Shown here in pieces: positions 55,301-63,598 of a DNA stretch of 64,000 bases. How positions within the stretch are numbered: the stretch's first letter is position 1; each line of letters begins with the position of its first letter. Position numbers and translations under genes: made by a program. The notes beneath the pieces are model-generated. The model was not told the DNA's origin. It saw nothing but the letters and a program-made list of their open reading frames with translations, and searched no databases. The stretch comes from an uncultured Bacteroidia bacterium (GTDB lineage: Bacteria > Bacteroidota > Bacteroidia > Bacteroidales > ML635J-15), in contig CADCCZ010000005.1 of assembly GCA_902800045.1 (NCBI GenBank), positions 171,966 to 235,965 on the forward strand, read 5' to 3'.

Positions 55301-56618
55301 GCTCTCTTCGCAAAGTTTCGATTTTACCGCAGGTACGCTTACTCCCGACAACTGGCTTATTACTCCTGCTGTCACATTGCCCGAAAATGCCGAAAGCATC
55401 AATTTCAGATTCTATGTGAATGTTCAGGACGTTGCTTATCCTAGCGAACATTATGGCGTTTACATTTCAACCACCACTGCCGACCTCGATGCTTTCACAT
55501 TGCTGTGGGAGGAGGATCTGAATGCTGCTGGCGGTACACATAGAACCCAGGGTGCATGGGGCGAAAAGAACACAGACCTTAGCGCATATGCCGGACAGAC
55601 GGTTTATGTTGCAATACGCCATTTCAATAGTTCAAATATGTTCTATTTCAATTTGGATGATATTGCGGTTGTGGCTACAATAGAAACTCTCGATTGGACA
55701 GAGGTGACTTCTGCCACTTCGCCCTTCGAATTGACAGGTTTGCCTTCGAATACTACATATTACTATCAGATTAATGGCGTATGTGGTGGCAACGACGACA
55801 ATTGGACCGCTGTAAACACATTTTCCACTTTGCCGTTTGGTTACACCATCACAGCAACTGCTGGCGCAGGAGGAACCATCACTCCGTCGGGAGACGTGAC
55901 CGTTTACGAAACTACAAGCCAGTCGTTTACAATTACAGCCAACGCCGAATATCGTCTAGCAAGTGTCATGGTCGACGGTGCTGAGGCAATTGACCAGCTT
56001 GTCGATGGCGTTTACACATTCACAAACGTAAATGCAAACCACACCATTGCTGCAACTTTCGAAGCAATACCTACCTATACTATTACAATTATAAAGGAGG
56101 AACAAGGCTCTGTAACTTATAATGGAACTGAACTTCAAGACAATGAAACGGTTACGGTACAAGAAGGAGCAACTCCATCATTCGAAATAAGCGGTTATAC
56201 TACAACAAATGGAGACAGGTATATTATAGGAACACTTACTATTGATGACGAAGAAGTTGAGGTAAGCGGAGAATTTCCCGAAAACCAATCTTTCACATAT
56301 ACATTCGAGCCTGTAAATGCAAACCACACTCTTGCTGTAACATTCGTCTTTATAAGTTCGGTTAATATGTCCGAAGCTGGGTCTATGGTAGTTTATCCGA
56401 ATCCCAATAATGGTACTTTCAGCATCGACTGCAGCAATATTGAAGGAGATGCAACCTACCAGCTCATCGACGCTCGCGGTGCAGTTGTCGAAACTCGTGA
56501 AATCAACGTGATGAACGGCGCAACCATGAATTTCAACCACAATCTACGTGCTGGCACTTACTTCGTAAGAATCATCAGCGGCGACAAGGTTTACGTTGGG
56601 CAGATTGTTGTTGAATAA
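52332..56618 (+). CDS. Giant T9SS-sorted adhesin-like protein with cleaved-adhesin domains
   Basis: 1428 residues from the ATG at 52332 (signal peptide MRKLILNIILLLAMAMGAVAQ). An upstream in-frame ATG at 52278 precedes the leader element and is rejected. N-domain like the paralog's (about 22-190), FN3 (193-283), a jelly-roll domain (290-450), FN3 (453-538), and two cleaved-adhesin J domains (about 690-856 and 944-1116; EGFENGIPEGW, ESFENGISDEW, both with GEKNTDL.AYAG). InlB-like repeats (1169-1340) and the T9SS sorting domain (1349-1428; ending GDKVYVGQIVVE) complete it. It is probably a surface adhesin or haemagglutinin-like protein. It follows its paralog in the same direction. Confidence 0.88.
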   Translation: MRKLILNIILLLAMAMGAVAQETLTVYDGTETNGYVPVYGFYCDAYLKAEFVIPSSDLDEMNGGTISGMEFYLSSPAAEAWTGTFQVFLKEVDATTLSAYSGTENATIVYTGTLDGTGSTMTVDFSENYVYQGGNLLVGFYQTATGNYKSVSFGGTTVDGSSIQGYSYSSLEGVAPNQRNFIPKTTFTYEVSCTKPTELAVSNVGYTSATLSWTAGGEETAWVLKYGLSGFNVATEGTSVELTGPTYSLTGLADNTSYDVYVKAVCGDGDESIWQKTTFRTLSCLVTTFPWIENFDSYESGNFTKSCWVNEHISGSGDQIFKVSSHRLMLPDMSVGTLTKLVLPEMDLGGIAHKFVLDVQRSNSTYNSYYSYEGIRIFTSVDGQIEGATELAFIPRQYNEANGEIPAEAEVGWYTYELSIPIYTGPCYIILRGESQYCTSTYMDNFKVIGAGLCDKPTDLTVSNVTDRTAVVSWTPGADETSWQICINDDVDNLIDVNTTSYVLSGLDGATVYSVKVRSVCGGSNGMSEWSDDVSFETYEDLCKIRFELTDSYGDSWNGAAISITNVATGEVLGSVTNQNLNGTSGSGENEVNVVDFSVQNGTEIAFGWISGSYDSECSYVVYGTNDEEIFSGTNAMSSPVTYIVSCSYCRVPADLQANDVSENTATISWTGHNESYEIRYRREISEPQQVIFSEGFENGIPEGWTNIDSDGDGYTWGETSGGYGGSDCITSGSYDFSAGALSPDNWIITPAVALPQGVENINLKFYANAQDSEFAEDHYGVYISTTTVDTAAFTLLWEENMTAEGGSHRGVPGAWGEKNTDLTAYAGRTVYIAIRHFNCYDMFFLNIDEFSINVEYNSVWTVLTATDTLVDLAELTPGATYEYQVNGICGNINDNWSEINTFTTVAECPQPSNLNVVTTVNTASITWTGASDSYVLRYKDSRTQTLLSESFENGISDEWTVVDADGDGFSWGLSSELMSGYVAHSGSDMLSSQSFDFTAGTLTPDNWLITPAVTLPENAESINFRFYVNVQDVAYPSEHYGVYISTTTADLDAFTLLWEEDLNAAGGTHRTQGAWGEKNTDLSAYAGQTVYVAIRHFNSSNMFYFNLDDIAVVATIETLDWTEVTSATSPFELTGLPSNTTYYYQINGVCGGNDDNWTAVNTFSTLPFGYTITATAGAGGTITPSGDVTVYETTSQSFTITANAEYRLASVMVDGAEAIDQLVDGVYTFTNVNANHTIAATFEAIPTYTITIIKEEQGSVTYNGTELQDNETVTVQEGATPSFEISGYTTTNGDRYIIGTLTIDDEEVEVSGEFPENQSFTYTFEPVNANHTLAVTFVFISSVNMSEAGSMVVYPNPNNGTFSIDCSNIEGDATYQLIDARGAVVETREINVMNGATMNFNHNLRAGTYFVRIISGDKVYVGQIVVE

Positions 56619-56639
56619 TTTATGCAACACAAAATAGAT

Positions 56640-56666
56640 AAGGTCGCTTTCGGGCGACCTTTTTTT
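56640..56666 (+). terminator. Rho-independent terminator
   Basis: AAGGTCGC pairs with GCGACCTT around TTTCGG, then a T-run. Confidence 0.9.
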
Positions 56667-56754
56667 GCGCCGCAGCCACAGAACGGCGTATGTCCCGGTA
56701 AAGACATACCATAGCGCTATTCAACAAAAAAACTCATCGCAACGATTTTTGCAA

Positions 56755-56762
56755 TATCTTTG
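56755..56762 (+). promoter_or_regulatory. -7 promoter box of the DUF486 gene
   Basis: TATCTTTG, 21 nt before the ATG at 56783. Confidence 0.7.
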
Positions 56763-56782
56763 CACGATTTTTCATTTTAACG

Positions 56783-57268
56783 ATGACACAAAGGAAACGA
56801 AATATGACAACAGCCGGAATATTTACGATATTACTATTGCTAGTATCCAACATATTTATGACATTCGCGTGGTACGGCAACCTGAAATTGCAGCAGATGG
56901 ACATTTCCACCTCGTGGCCGCTGATACTGATAATATTATGTTCGTGGGGGCTTGCTTTCTTCGAATACTGCGCAATGATTCCCGCCAACCGCCTAGGTTC
57001 ACAAATCAATGGTGGACCTTTCTCGCTTATGCAGCTAAAAATCATACAGGAAGCCATTTCGCTAACGGTTTTCACGGCTATTGTCGCATTGGTTTTCAAG
57101 GGAGAACCTATAAAATGGAATCACCTTGTGGCATTCGGCTTTATAATATTAGCGGTATTCTTCGCTTTTCTCAACACTGGCGACAAAAACAAACCGGCAA
57201 AGGACGGCACCGAAATAACCACGACGACCGAAAATCCTCATTCGCCCGACAGCGAAACCAAACTTTGA
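56783..57268 (+). CDS. DMT-superfamily membrane protein (DUF486)
   Basis: 161 residues (a second ATG at 56804 is possible). Four membrane helices in about residues 8-135, with NIFMTFAWYGNLK, AFFEYCAMIPANRLG and LMQLKIIQEAISLTVF, which match DUF486, a small drug/metabolite-transporter-like family of unknown substrate. A polar Thr/Glu-rich tail follows. Single-gene unit. Confidence 0.9.
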   Translation: MTQRKRNMTTAGIFTILLLLVSNIFMTFAWYGNLKLQQMDISTSWPLILIILCSWGLAFFEYCAMIPANRLGSQINGGPFSLMQLKIIQEAISLTVFTAIVALVFKGEPIKWNHLVAFGFIILAVFFAFLNTGDKNKPAKDGTEITTTTENPHSPDSETKL

Positions 57269-57391
57269 ACAGGCAAAAAGCCATTCACAGCCCGAAAAAT
57301 ATCGGTGCTGATTATTAGCGACATACAAAAAAGTTATGAACAAGTTGGAAAATCTGTCTGCCAAAACAGCGGCTATTTCACCAATAAATAT

Positions 57392-57399
57392 TACTTTTG
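57392..57399 (+). promoter_or_regulatory. -7 promoter box of parA
   Basis: TACTTTTG, 25 nt before the ATG at 57425. Confidence 0.6.
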
Positions 57400-57424
57400 A
57401 CATTTGAATTTATAACGAAACAAA

Positions 57425-58201
57425 ATGGGTAAGATAATAGCATTAGCCAATCAGAAAGGTGGAGTTGGGAAGACCACCACAGCCATAAACCTCGCAGCAA
57501 GCCTCGTAGCTCTTGAGTACAAGGTGCTGCTCGTCGATGCCGACCCGCAGGCAAACACCACATCGGGACTTGGTTTTGATGTAAAGAACATTCGCACAGG
57601 TCTTTACGACTGTCTCGTAAAGGATGAAGATCCTGAAAAAGTAATACTTACATCCGAAGAACTGGATGGTTTGTCGGTACTTCCAACAAACATCGACCTT
57701 GTTGGTGCCGAAATCGAAATGCTCGATATGCCAAACCGAGAATACATATTAAAGAATGTTCTTGACAAAATTCGCGACAAGTACGATTTCATCCTCATCG
57801 ACTGCTCGCCATCGCTCGGAATAATTGTAATCAACGCACTTACTGCATCCGACTCTGTACTTATTCCTGTACAATGCGAGTACTTCGCCCTCGAAGGTCT
57901 TGGCAAACTGTTAAATACAATACGCATAGTCCAGAGCAACACAAACCCCGATCTCGACATCGAAGGCTTTGTTATGACAATGTACGACAAGCGCGTGAAG
58001 ATTTCTGAACAGGTGCTCGACGAGGTAAGACATCATTTCGACGATATGGTTTTCAATACGATAATACACAGAAATGTAAAACTAAGCGAAGCTCCAAGCT
58101 ACGGACAGTCGATTGTGGAATACGATGTTAGCTCTACTGGTGCAATAAACTACATGAACCTCGCAAAGGAACTTCTGCAACGTAACAATATGACTAAGTA
58201 A
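57425..58201 (+). CDS. parA: Chromosome partitioning ATPase ParA (Soj)
   Basis: 258 residues. Deviant Walker A KGGVGKTT at 11-18, LLVDADPQANTTSGLG, and LIDCSPSLG (Walker B). It forms DNA-bound dimers with ATP and moves ParB-parS complexes, so separating chromosome origins. No N-terminal DNA-binding extension, which fits the chromosomal type. The parB gene starts 1 nt after its stop codon. I did not find a clear parS site in the window. Confidence 0.96.
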   Translation: MGKIIALANQKGGVGKTTTAINLAASLVALEYKVLLVDADPQANTTSGLGFDVKNIRTGLYDCLVKDEDPEKVILTSEELDGLSVLPTNIDLVGAEIEMLDMPNREYILKNVLDKIRDKYDFILIDCSPSLGIIVINALTASDSVLIPVQCEYFALEGLGKLLNTIRIVQSNTNPDLDIEGFVMTMYDKRVKISEQVLDEVRHHFDDMVFNTIIHRNVKLSEAPSYGQSIVEYDVSSTGAINYMNLAKELLQRNNMTK

Positions 58202-58202
58202 T

Positions 58203-59105
58203 ATGACAGACAAGAAAGATACAAAGAAAAATAAGAAAAGCGGTCTCGGACGTGGACTTGGTTCTCTAATTGACACCGATGCATCAGCCATAAGGAACAA
58301 GGCTACACAACAGAACGAAATCGCAATAGACTCAATCGAAGTCAACCCTTTCCAGCCGCGAAAGGACTTTGATGAAACCGCCTTGCAGGAATTAGCCGAC
58401 TCGATAAAGGAACTCGGTGTCATTCAGGCAATTTCGGTAAAGGATATGGGCAACGGCAAGTACCAGCTCATTTCGGGCGAACGTCGTCTGCGTGCATCCA
58501 AGATGGCCGGACTGAAAAAGATTCCAGCATACATCAGAACCGATGTCACCGACCAGTCGATGCTCGAAATGGCATTGGTTGAGAACATTCAGCGTGAAGA
58601 CCTCAACGCTATAGAGGTTGCCCTCACCTACCAGCAGCTTATCGACGAATGCCACATGACTCAGGAACAGCTCAGCACTCGCGTCGGAAAATCGCGTTCG
58701 GCAATTGCCAACTTCCTGCGCCTGCTTAACCTTCCTCCAAAAATCCAGACTGGCATCCGCGACGAGAAAATCTCTATGGGACACGCACGTGCACTGCTCG
58801 GCGCAAAGGACGAGGAAACAATGCTCATGATCTACGACCAAATACTGAAATACGACTTCTCGGTACGCAAGGTCGAGGAAATCATAAAGGAATACTCTGG
58901 CGGAAAAGCAGAAAAAAAGGAGAAGAAGAAAGTGCTTGCCACCAGCGAAGACTATGCATTGCTTCAGAAAGGACTTTCGAACTGCTTTGCAACCGATGTA
59001 GAACTTAAGCGCAATGCAAAGGGCAAAGGCAAGATAGTAATCCCATTCAAGAACGACAGCGAATTCGAACGCATAATTTCAATCCTTGACAAACTAAACT
59101 CTTAG
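58203..59105 (+). CDS. parB: Chromosome partitioning protein ParB
   Basis: 300 residues. N-terminal CTPase (ParB/Srx) domain (about 38-130) with the GERRLRASKMAGL motif, central helix-turn-helix DNA-binding domain (about 135-225; TQEQLSTRVGKSRSAIANFL) and a C-terminal dimerisation part (about 235-300). It binds parS and spreads as a CTP-dependent clamp. Operon with parA. Confidence 0.96.
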   Translation: MTDKKDTKKNKKSGLGRGLGSLIDTDASAIRNKATQQNEIAIDSIEVNPFQPRKDFDETALQELADSIKELGVIQAISVKDMGNGKYQLISGERRLRASKMAGLKKIPAYIRTDVTDQSMLEMALVENIQREDLNAIEVALTYQQLIDECHMTQEQLSTRVGKSRSAIANFLRLLNLPPKIQTGIRDEKISMGHARALLGAKDEETMLMIYDQILKYDFSVRKVEEIIKEYSGGKAEKKEKKKVLATSEDYALLQKGLSNCFATDVELKRNAKGKGKIVIPFKNDSEFERIISILDKLNS

Positions 59106-59115
59106 CAATAGGAAA

Positions 59116-59667
59116 TTGAAAATTGCGAAAAAAATATTATTCACTATCGGTTTGATTATCTTTGCATTAAGCACAAATGCACAAATTGACACAATAAGCA
59201 GGGAGCAAGCCAAAGAGAAGGAAAAATTCCATTCTCCCAAGACAGCTACGCTTCTGGCATTAATCCCCAGCGCAGGTCAGGCGTACAACCGCAAATATTG
59301 GAAAATGCCAATAGTATACGCCACAATGGGTACCTGCATTTACTTTGCTATCAGCAACCAGCAGCAGTTCAGTAGGTTCAAGAAGGCCTACATGCAACGC
59401 GACAATGGCGAACACGACGAATTCTACGGCATACTTTCGAAGGAAGCCCTAATGAACAACATGGACCGCAACCGAAAAATACGCGATTATACAATCGCTG
59501 GCGCTGTTCTGTTCTATGCCTTGCAAATTGTCGATGCTAACGTCGACGCTCACCTGTTTTATTTCGATGTTGGCGACGACCTGTCGGCCAACTTCTATCC
59601 TCAAACTTTTAACTCCTTCTACACCAGAACGCCTATACTTGGTGTAGGTTGCACCCTAAAATTCTAA
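59116..59667 (+). CDS. DUF5683 membrane protein
   Basis: 183 residues, TTG start at 59116; an in-frame stop lies upstream and no ATG fits. Signal peptide to about residue 22 (LSTNAQ). Body matches DUF5683: LIPSAGQAYNRKYWKMPIVYA, with membrane segments near 55-75 and 125-145. The parA-parB-DUF5683-transglycosylase order is conserved in many Bacteroidetes. Function unknown. Confidence 0.83.
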   Translation: MKIAKKILFTIGLIIFALSTNAQIDTISREQAKEKEKFHSPKTATLLALIPSAGQAYNRKYWKMPIVYATMGTCIYFAISNQQQFSRFKKAYMQRDNGEHDEFYGILSKEALMNNMDRNRKIRDYTIAGAVLFYALQIVDANVDAHLFYFDVGDDLSANFYPQTFNSFYTRTPILGVGCTLKF

Positions 59668-59670
59668 ACC

Positions 59671-61155
59671 ATGAAAAAAATATTTATCATATTCCTCATA
59701 TTATTGACAACTGGACTGCTTCGGGCTCAGAACACCGACACAACAGGAGACAACAGCAGGAAAAAGACTTTCGACATGGTTGACAGCCTCGAGGTATTCC
59801 TAAAGCAATGGTACTACTACACTGGACGCGACACCGTCTGCTACCTCGAAGACAACGACAGATATTATTTCGACACCGACCTGCCCGACTCTATTTTTAA
59901 GGAACGAGTAGAAAAAATAGCCACTCCTATAAACGTAGTTTACAACGCAAATGTCCAGAAATATATCGACAAGTATGTAAAACGCGGACACAGACTGGCG
60001 CCCAAACTGCTTGGACTTTCGCACCAGTATTTCCCGATGTTCGAGGAAAAACTCGATGCTTACGGCATTCCTCTGGAACTAAAATACTTGGCTGTAATCG
60101 AATCAGCCCTCAACCCGAAAGCTAAATCACCAGCAGGAGCAGTAGGCCTATGGCAATTCATGTACAAGACTGGCCTTAATATGGGACTTGAAATCACTTC
60201 GTACATCGACGAAAGAATGGACCCCGAGAAATCAACCGATGCAGCCTGCCGTTACCTTAAATTATTATACACCACATACAATGACTGGACTTTGGCTCTG
60301 GCGGCCTACAATGCAGGTCCTGGCAGAATCAATGGTGCAATGAAACGTTCAGGCAAATCGACATACTGGGAAATTTACCCTTATCTGCCCGAAGAAACGC
60401 GCAACTACGTGCCTGGCTTCATCGCTATGATGTATATGTTCGAATACCACAAGTTGCACAATTTTAAACCAGAAAAGATTGATTTCTACGAAGATGTCGA
60501 TACTGTAATGATAAAACAGCAGATGCATTTCGCACAGCTCGACTCAGTTCTCGGAATACCTGTCGAAGAAACTCGCGAACTCAATCCGCAGTACAAGCTC
60601 GACATCGTACCAGCAACAGCACAATACTATCCACTAAAGATGCAACGCAAATACATCAGCAAGTTCATGGAACTCGAAGACTCGATTTATCATTTCCAGG
60701 ATTCGTTGATGTTCAACAAGCAGAAAATCACCCAGGCAATCGCCGACAGCAAATATGGTGTTCCTTCGGGACAACCAGCAGGCACAAACGCAACAATATA
60801 CACGGTAAAGTCGGGCGACGTGCTCGGAAGCATTGCAAAACGATATGGCACGACGGTTGCCAACATCAAGAGCTGGAACGGCTTGTATAGCGACAGACTG
60901 CAGATTGGTCAGAAACTGAAAATATATACCAAGGGCGCACCAAAGACCACTACCCCGACAACTGCAAGTTCGGGAAGCACCACACCGCAGAAACTCGACC
61001 CCGCATACGAATATTATACTGTACAGCAAGGCGATACCCCAGCAAAAATCGCAGCTAAGTACAACGGAGTTTCGGCAAGCGACATTATCAGCCTTAATGG
61101 TGTCGACCCATCAAAATTAAGAGTTGGACAAAAACTAAAGATAAGGAAAAAGTAA
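59671..61155 (+). CDS. Membrane-bound lytic transglycosylase with two LysM domains (MltD-like)
   Basis: 494 residues. Signal peptide to about residue 19. The SLT catalytic domain (about 115-270) contains LAVIESALNPKAKSPAGAVG with the catalytic Glu, GLWQFM, and ALAAYNAGPGRI. Two LysM domains (about 370-416 and 446-493; YTVKSGDVLGSIAKRYGTT and YTVQQGDTPAKIAAKYNG) bind peptidoglycan and are joined by a Thr/Ser/Pro linker. It cuts the glycan backbone of murein. Gap of 3 nt to DUF5683 and 1 nt to ddl. Confidence 0.94.
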   Translation: MKKIFIIFLILLTTGLLRAQNTDTTGDNSRKKTFDMVDSLEVFLKQWYYYTGRDTVCYLEDNDRYYFDTDLPDSIFKERVEKIATPINVVYNANVQKYIDKYVKRGHRLAPKLLGLSHQYFPMFEEKLDAYGIPLELKYLAVIESALNPKAKSPAGAVGLWQFMYKTGLNMGLEITSYIDERMDPEKSTDAACRYLKLLYTTYNDWTLALAAYNAGPGRINGAMKRSGKSTYWEIYPYLPEETRNYVPGFIAMMYMFEYHKLHNFKPEKIDFYEDVDTVMIKQQMHFAQLDSVLGIPVEETRELNPQYKLDIVPATAQYYPLKMQRKYISKFMELEDSIYHFQDSLMFNKQKITQAIADSKYGVPSGQPAGTNATIYTVKSGDVLGSIAKRYGTTVANIKSWNGLYSDRLQIGQKLKIYTKGAPKTTTPTTASSGSTTPQKLDPAYEYYTVQQGDTPAKIAAKYNGVSASDIISLNGVDPSKLRVGQKLKIRKK

Positions 61156-61156
61156 A

Positions 61157-62128
61157 ATGAAAAACATTGCAGTATTGGCAGGAGGCTACACTTCGGAACG
61201 ACAGATAAGCCTCAATTCGGGAAACCAGATTCTTGAAAACATCGACAGGAATCTCTACAACGCCTACCTCATAGATGTAAGGAAAGACGGTTTCTTCTGC
61301 ATTTTCAACGGGAAGGAATACAGCGTTGACCTTAATAAGTTTGCCGTAGAAATCGAAGGCAAACCGACAAAATTCGAGTATGCCTACCTTGCTCTCCACG
61401 GTTCACCCGGCGAAGACGGTAAAGTTCAGGCTTGGCTCGATATGCTTGGTATCCCCTACTCCGCCTGCGATGTTTTCTCGTCGATGATAACTTTCAACAA
61501 GATTGCCGCAAAGAAAATGCTTGCCGACGAGGGCATTGCAATGGCAAAGATGGCAATAATCCGTGGCGAAAATCCTTTCGATGTTGACGAAATCATAGAA
61601 AAGGTCGGTCTGCCTTGCTTCGTAAAACCAGCAACTGCTGGTTCAAGCTTCGGTGTTACAAAGGTTTACGAAAAGGACAAGTTCATCGATGCAATAAACC
61701 TTGCACGTACCGAAGACACAAACATTATAGTCGAGGAATACATCAAGGGAACCGAAGTTTCGTGCGGCGTACTCAAGACTGCCGACTACGAGCAGGTTTT
61801 CCCCGTAACAGAAATCTCGACCAAGAACGACTATTTCGATACCGAAGCAAAATACACTCCAGGTGTCACCAACGAAATAACCCCTGCCCGCATCAGCGAC
61901 GACGAAACACGCAAGGTGCAGGAAGCCGTATCGCGCATATACGACATTATCGGTTGCAGCGGAATCGTTCGTATCGACTTCATTATCAAGGAAGGAACAC
62001 CGTATTTCATCGAGGTTAACTCCATTCCGGGTATGAGCGCCGAAAGCATTGTGCCTAAGCAGATTCGCACCATGGGCAAAAACATGACAGAAATACTCAA
62101 TAAGGTAATAGCAGAAAAGTTGAAATAA
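61157..62128 (+). CDS. ddl: D-alanine--D-alanine ligase
   Basis: 323 residues, ATP-grasp enzyme that makes the D-Ala-D-Ala end of peptidoglycan precursors. GGYTSERQISLNSG at the N-terminus, LHGSPGEDGKVQ, CFVKPATAGSSFGVTKV, VEEYIKGTEVSCGV and FIEVNSIPGMS are the family motifs. It follows the transglycosylase gene by 1 nt, keeping murein genes together. Confidence 0.95.
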   Translation: MKNIAVLAGGYTSERQISLNSGNQILENIDRNLYNAYLIDVRKDGFFCIFNGKEYSVDLNKFAVEIEGKPTKFEYAYLALHGSPGEDGKVQAWLDMLGIPYSACDVFSSMITFNKIAAKKMLADEGIAMAKMAIIRGENPFDVDEIIEKVGLPCFVKPATAGSSFGVTKVYEKDKFIDAINLARTEDTNIIVEEYIKGTEVSCGVLKTADYEQVFPVTEISTKNDYFDTEAKYTPGVTNEITPARISDDETRKVQEAVSRIYDIIGCSGIVRIDFIIKEGTPYFIEVNSIPGMSAESIVPKQIRTMGKNMTEILNKVIAEKLK

Positions 62129-62130
62129 TT

Positions 62131-62880
62131 ATGGTAAAGGAAATTTTCGACCACGTATCGGTAAGGGAATACGCCGACAAGGAGATTCCCGAAAGCGTTC
62201 TGAACAAGGTTCTCGAAGCCGCATCAAGGGCATCGAACACTGGCAACATGCAGATTTACAGCATCGTTGTCAACACCGACAAGGAAATGATAGAAAAGTT
62301 GGCGCCAACGCACTTCTGCCAGCCTGCAATAACCAACGCAAAGGCTGTACTTACATTTTGCGCCGACATCAACCGCTTTAAAATCTGGTGCGAAAATCGG
62401 AATGCCAAGGCTGGATTCGACAATTTCCTAACTTTTATGACGGCTGCTACCGATGCAATAATTGCAGCGCAGAATGCTTGTCTCGAAGCCGAAAGCAACG
62501 GATTGGGTATCTGCTATTTAGGTACGGTAATCTACAATGCCGACAAGATTATTGAGATTTTGAAACTTCCGAAGGGCGTTGTTCCTGTTGCTACAGTAAC
62601 AATGGGCTACCCAAAACAGCAACTGCCACTTACCGAACGACTTCCGCTTGAAGCTATAGTTCATCACGAGACTTATCACAACTTCAGTGCAAGCGACATC
62701 GACAGGATTTACGCAGAAACAGAAAAACTCGAATCGAATAAAAAATTCGTTGCCGAGAACAATAAACAGACGCTTGCTCAAGTTTTTGCAGAAGTAAGAT
62801 ACACAAAGGAAGGCAATGAACAGGCATCGAAATGTCTGCTCGAAGTATTGAAGAAACAAGGATTTTTGCCCAATGAATAA
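62131..62880 (+). CDS. Nitroreductase-family flavoprotein (NfsA/FRP-like)
   Basis: 249 residues. FMN-binding nitroreductase fold: VREYADKEIPESVLNKVLEA and RASNTGNMQIY at the N-terminus, then GLGICYLGTVIYN and TMGYPKQQ. The length and C-terminal extension fit the NADPH-dependent NfsA/FRP branch. Natural substrate unknown. It overlaps the next gene by 8 nt. Confidence 0.88.
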   Translation: MVKEIFDHVSVREYADKEIPESVLNKVLEAASRASNTGNMQIYSIVVNTDKEMIEKLAPTHFCQPAITNAKAVLTFCADINRFKIWCENRNAKAGFDNFLTFMTAATDAIIAAQNACLEAESNGLGICYLGTVIYNADKIIEILKLPKGVVPVATVTMGYPKQQLPLTERLPLEAIVHHETYHNFSASDIDRIYAETEKLESNKKFVAENNKQTLAQVFAEVRYTKEGNEQASKCLLEVLKKQGFLPNE

Positions 62881-63529
62881 AAAACTGATACTTACCATAT
62901 TATTCGCGCTATGCACAATGGTGATTGTCGCACAGACCGACAACACGACTCCTCGTGCCACAAGGGAAAAGACAAAGTACGAAAAGATGTTCGGCGAGGT
63001 TCAGTATGGAGAAAAAATATACAAGAAAGGTAGCAACTGGCTAACATTCGGTTTGGGGGCAAGCTACAAGATAAACTACGAACCCACTTACGAAAAAGGG
63101 CTAAATAGGACTGCAGCGCTAGCCTACCATTTCCGCTACAAAGCCATGTACTTCAATGTTGGATGGCATTTCTCCGGCGAATACTACTTCATCGAATACT
63201 GGTACAACCAGAACCTGAAATCACGCGCTACGCACCAACTCAACGACTTTCATGCTGGCGCCGGACTACGATTCGAAGACAGATGGTACAACTTTGCATT
63301 TTTCATTGGTCCGGCATGGGCAATAGCAATGATTCCCAACCCCGACAATCCAAGCGGGTCCATTGTTAAACACACTGTAGGCGGACATGTGGAAGTTCAG
63401 ACAACATTCAAATTCCTATACGACCTCGGAATCGGCGTATCGCTGTTTGGTAGCTTCAACAAGTATTATCAGGTAATTGGCGCACAGGGACATTTCTACT
63501 TCTCAAGCGCATACAAGAGAAAATACTAA
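62873..63529 (+). CDS. Exported protein, probably outer-membrane beta-barrel, unknown
   Basis: 218 residues. Signal peptide to about residue 21 (VIVAQ). The mature part alternates aromatic and polar residues in short strands (WLTFGLGASYKINYEP, MYFNVGWHFSGEYYFIEYWY, ending HFYFSSAYKRKY), as in small outer-membrane barrels. No family recognised. It overlaps the nitroreductase gene by 8 nt. Confidence 0.75.
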   Translation: MNKKLILTILFALCTMVIVAQTDNTTPRATREKTKYEKMFGEVQYGEKIYKKGSNWLTFGLGASYKINYEPTYEKGLNRTAALAYHFRYKAMYFNVGWHFSGEYYFIEYWYNQNLKSRATHQLNDFHAGAGLRFEDRWYNFAFFIGPAWAIAMIPNPDNPSGSIVKHTVGGHVEVQTTFKFLYDLGIGVSLFGSFNKYYQVIGAQGHFYFSSAYKRKY

Positions 63530-63598
63530 AAGTATATACGATTCTATTTCAAAAAACTTAGAAACCCAGAAACTTAGAAACAAAAAAACAATAACACT

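Noticed and set aside
56665-57318. 217-codon plus-strand frame over the DUF486 gene
   Set aside because: It lies in another frame of a gene with clear membrane helices and family motifs, and begins inside the preceding terminator.
57269-57424. parS site near parAB
   Set aside because: I looked for a TGTTNCACGTGNAACA-like palindrome in the gap and flanks and saw none.
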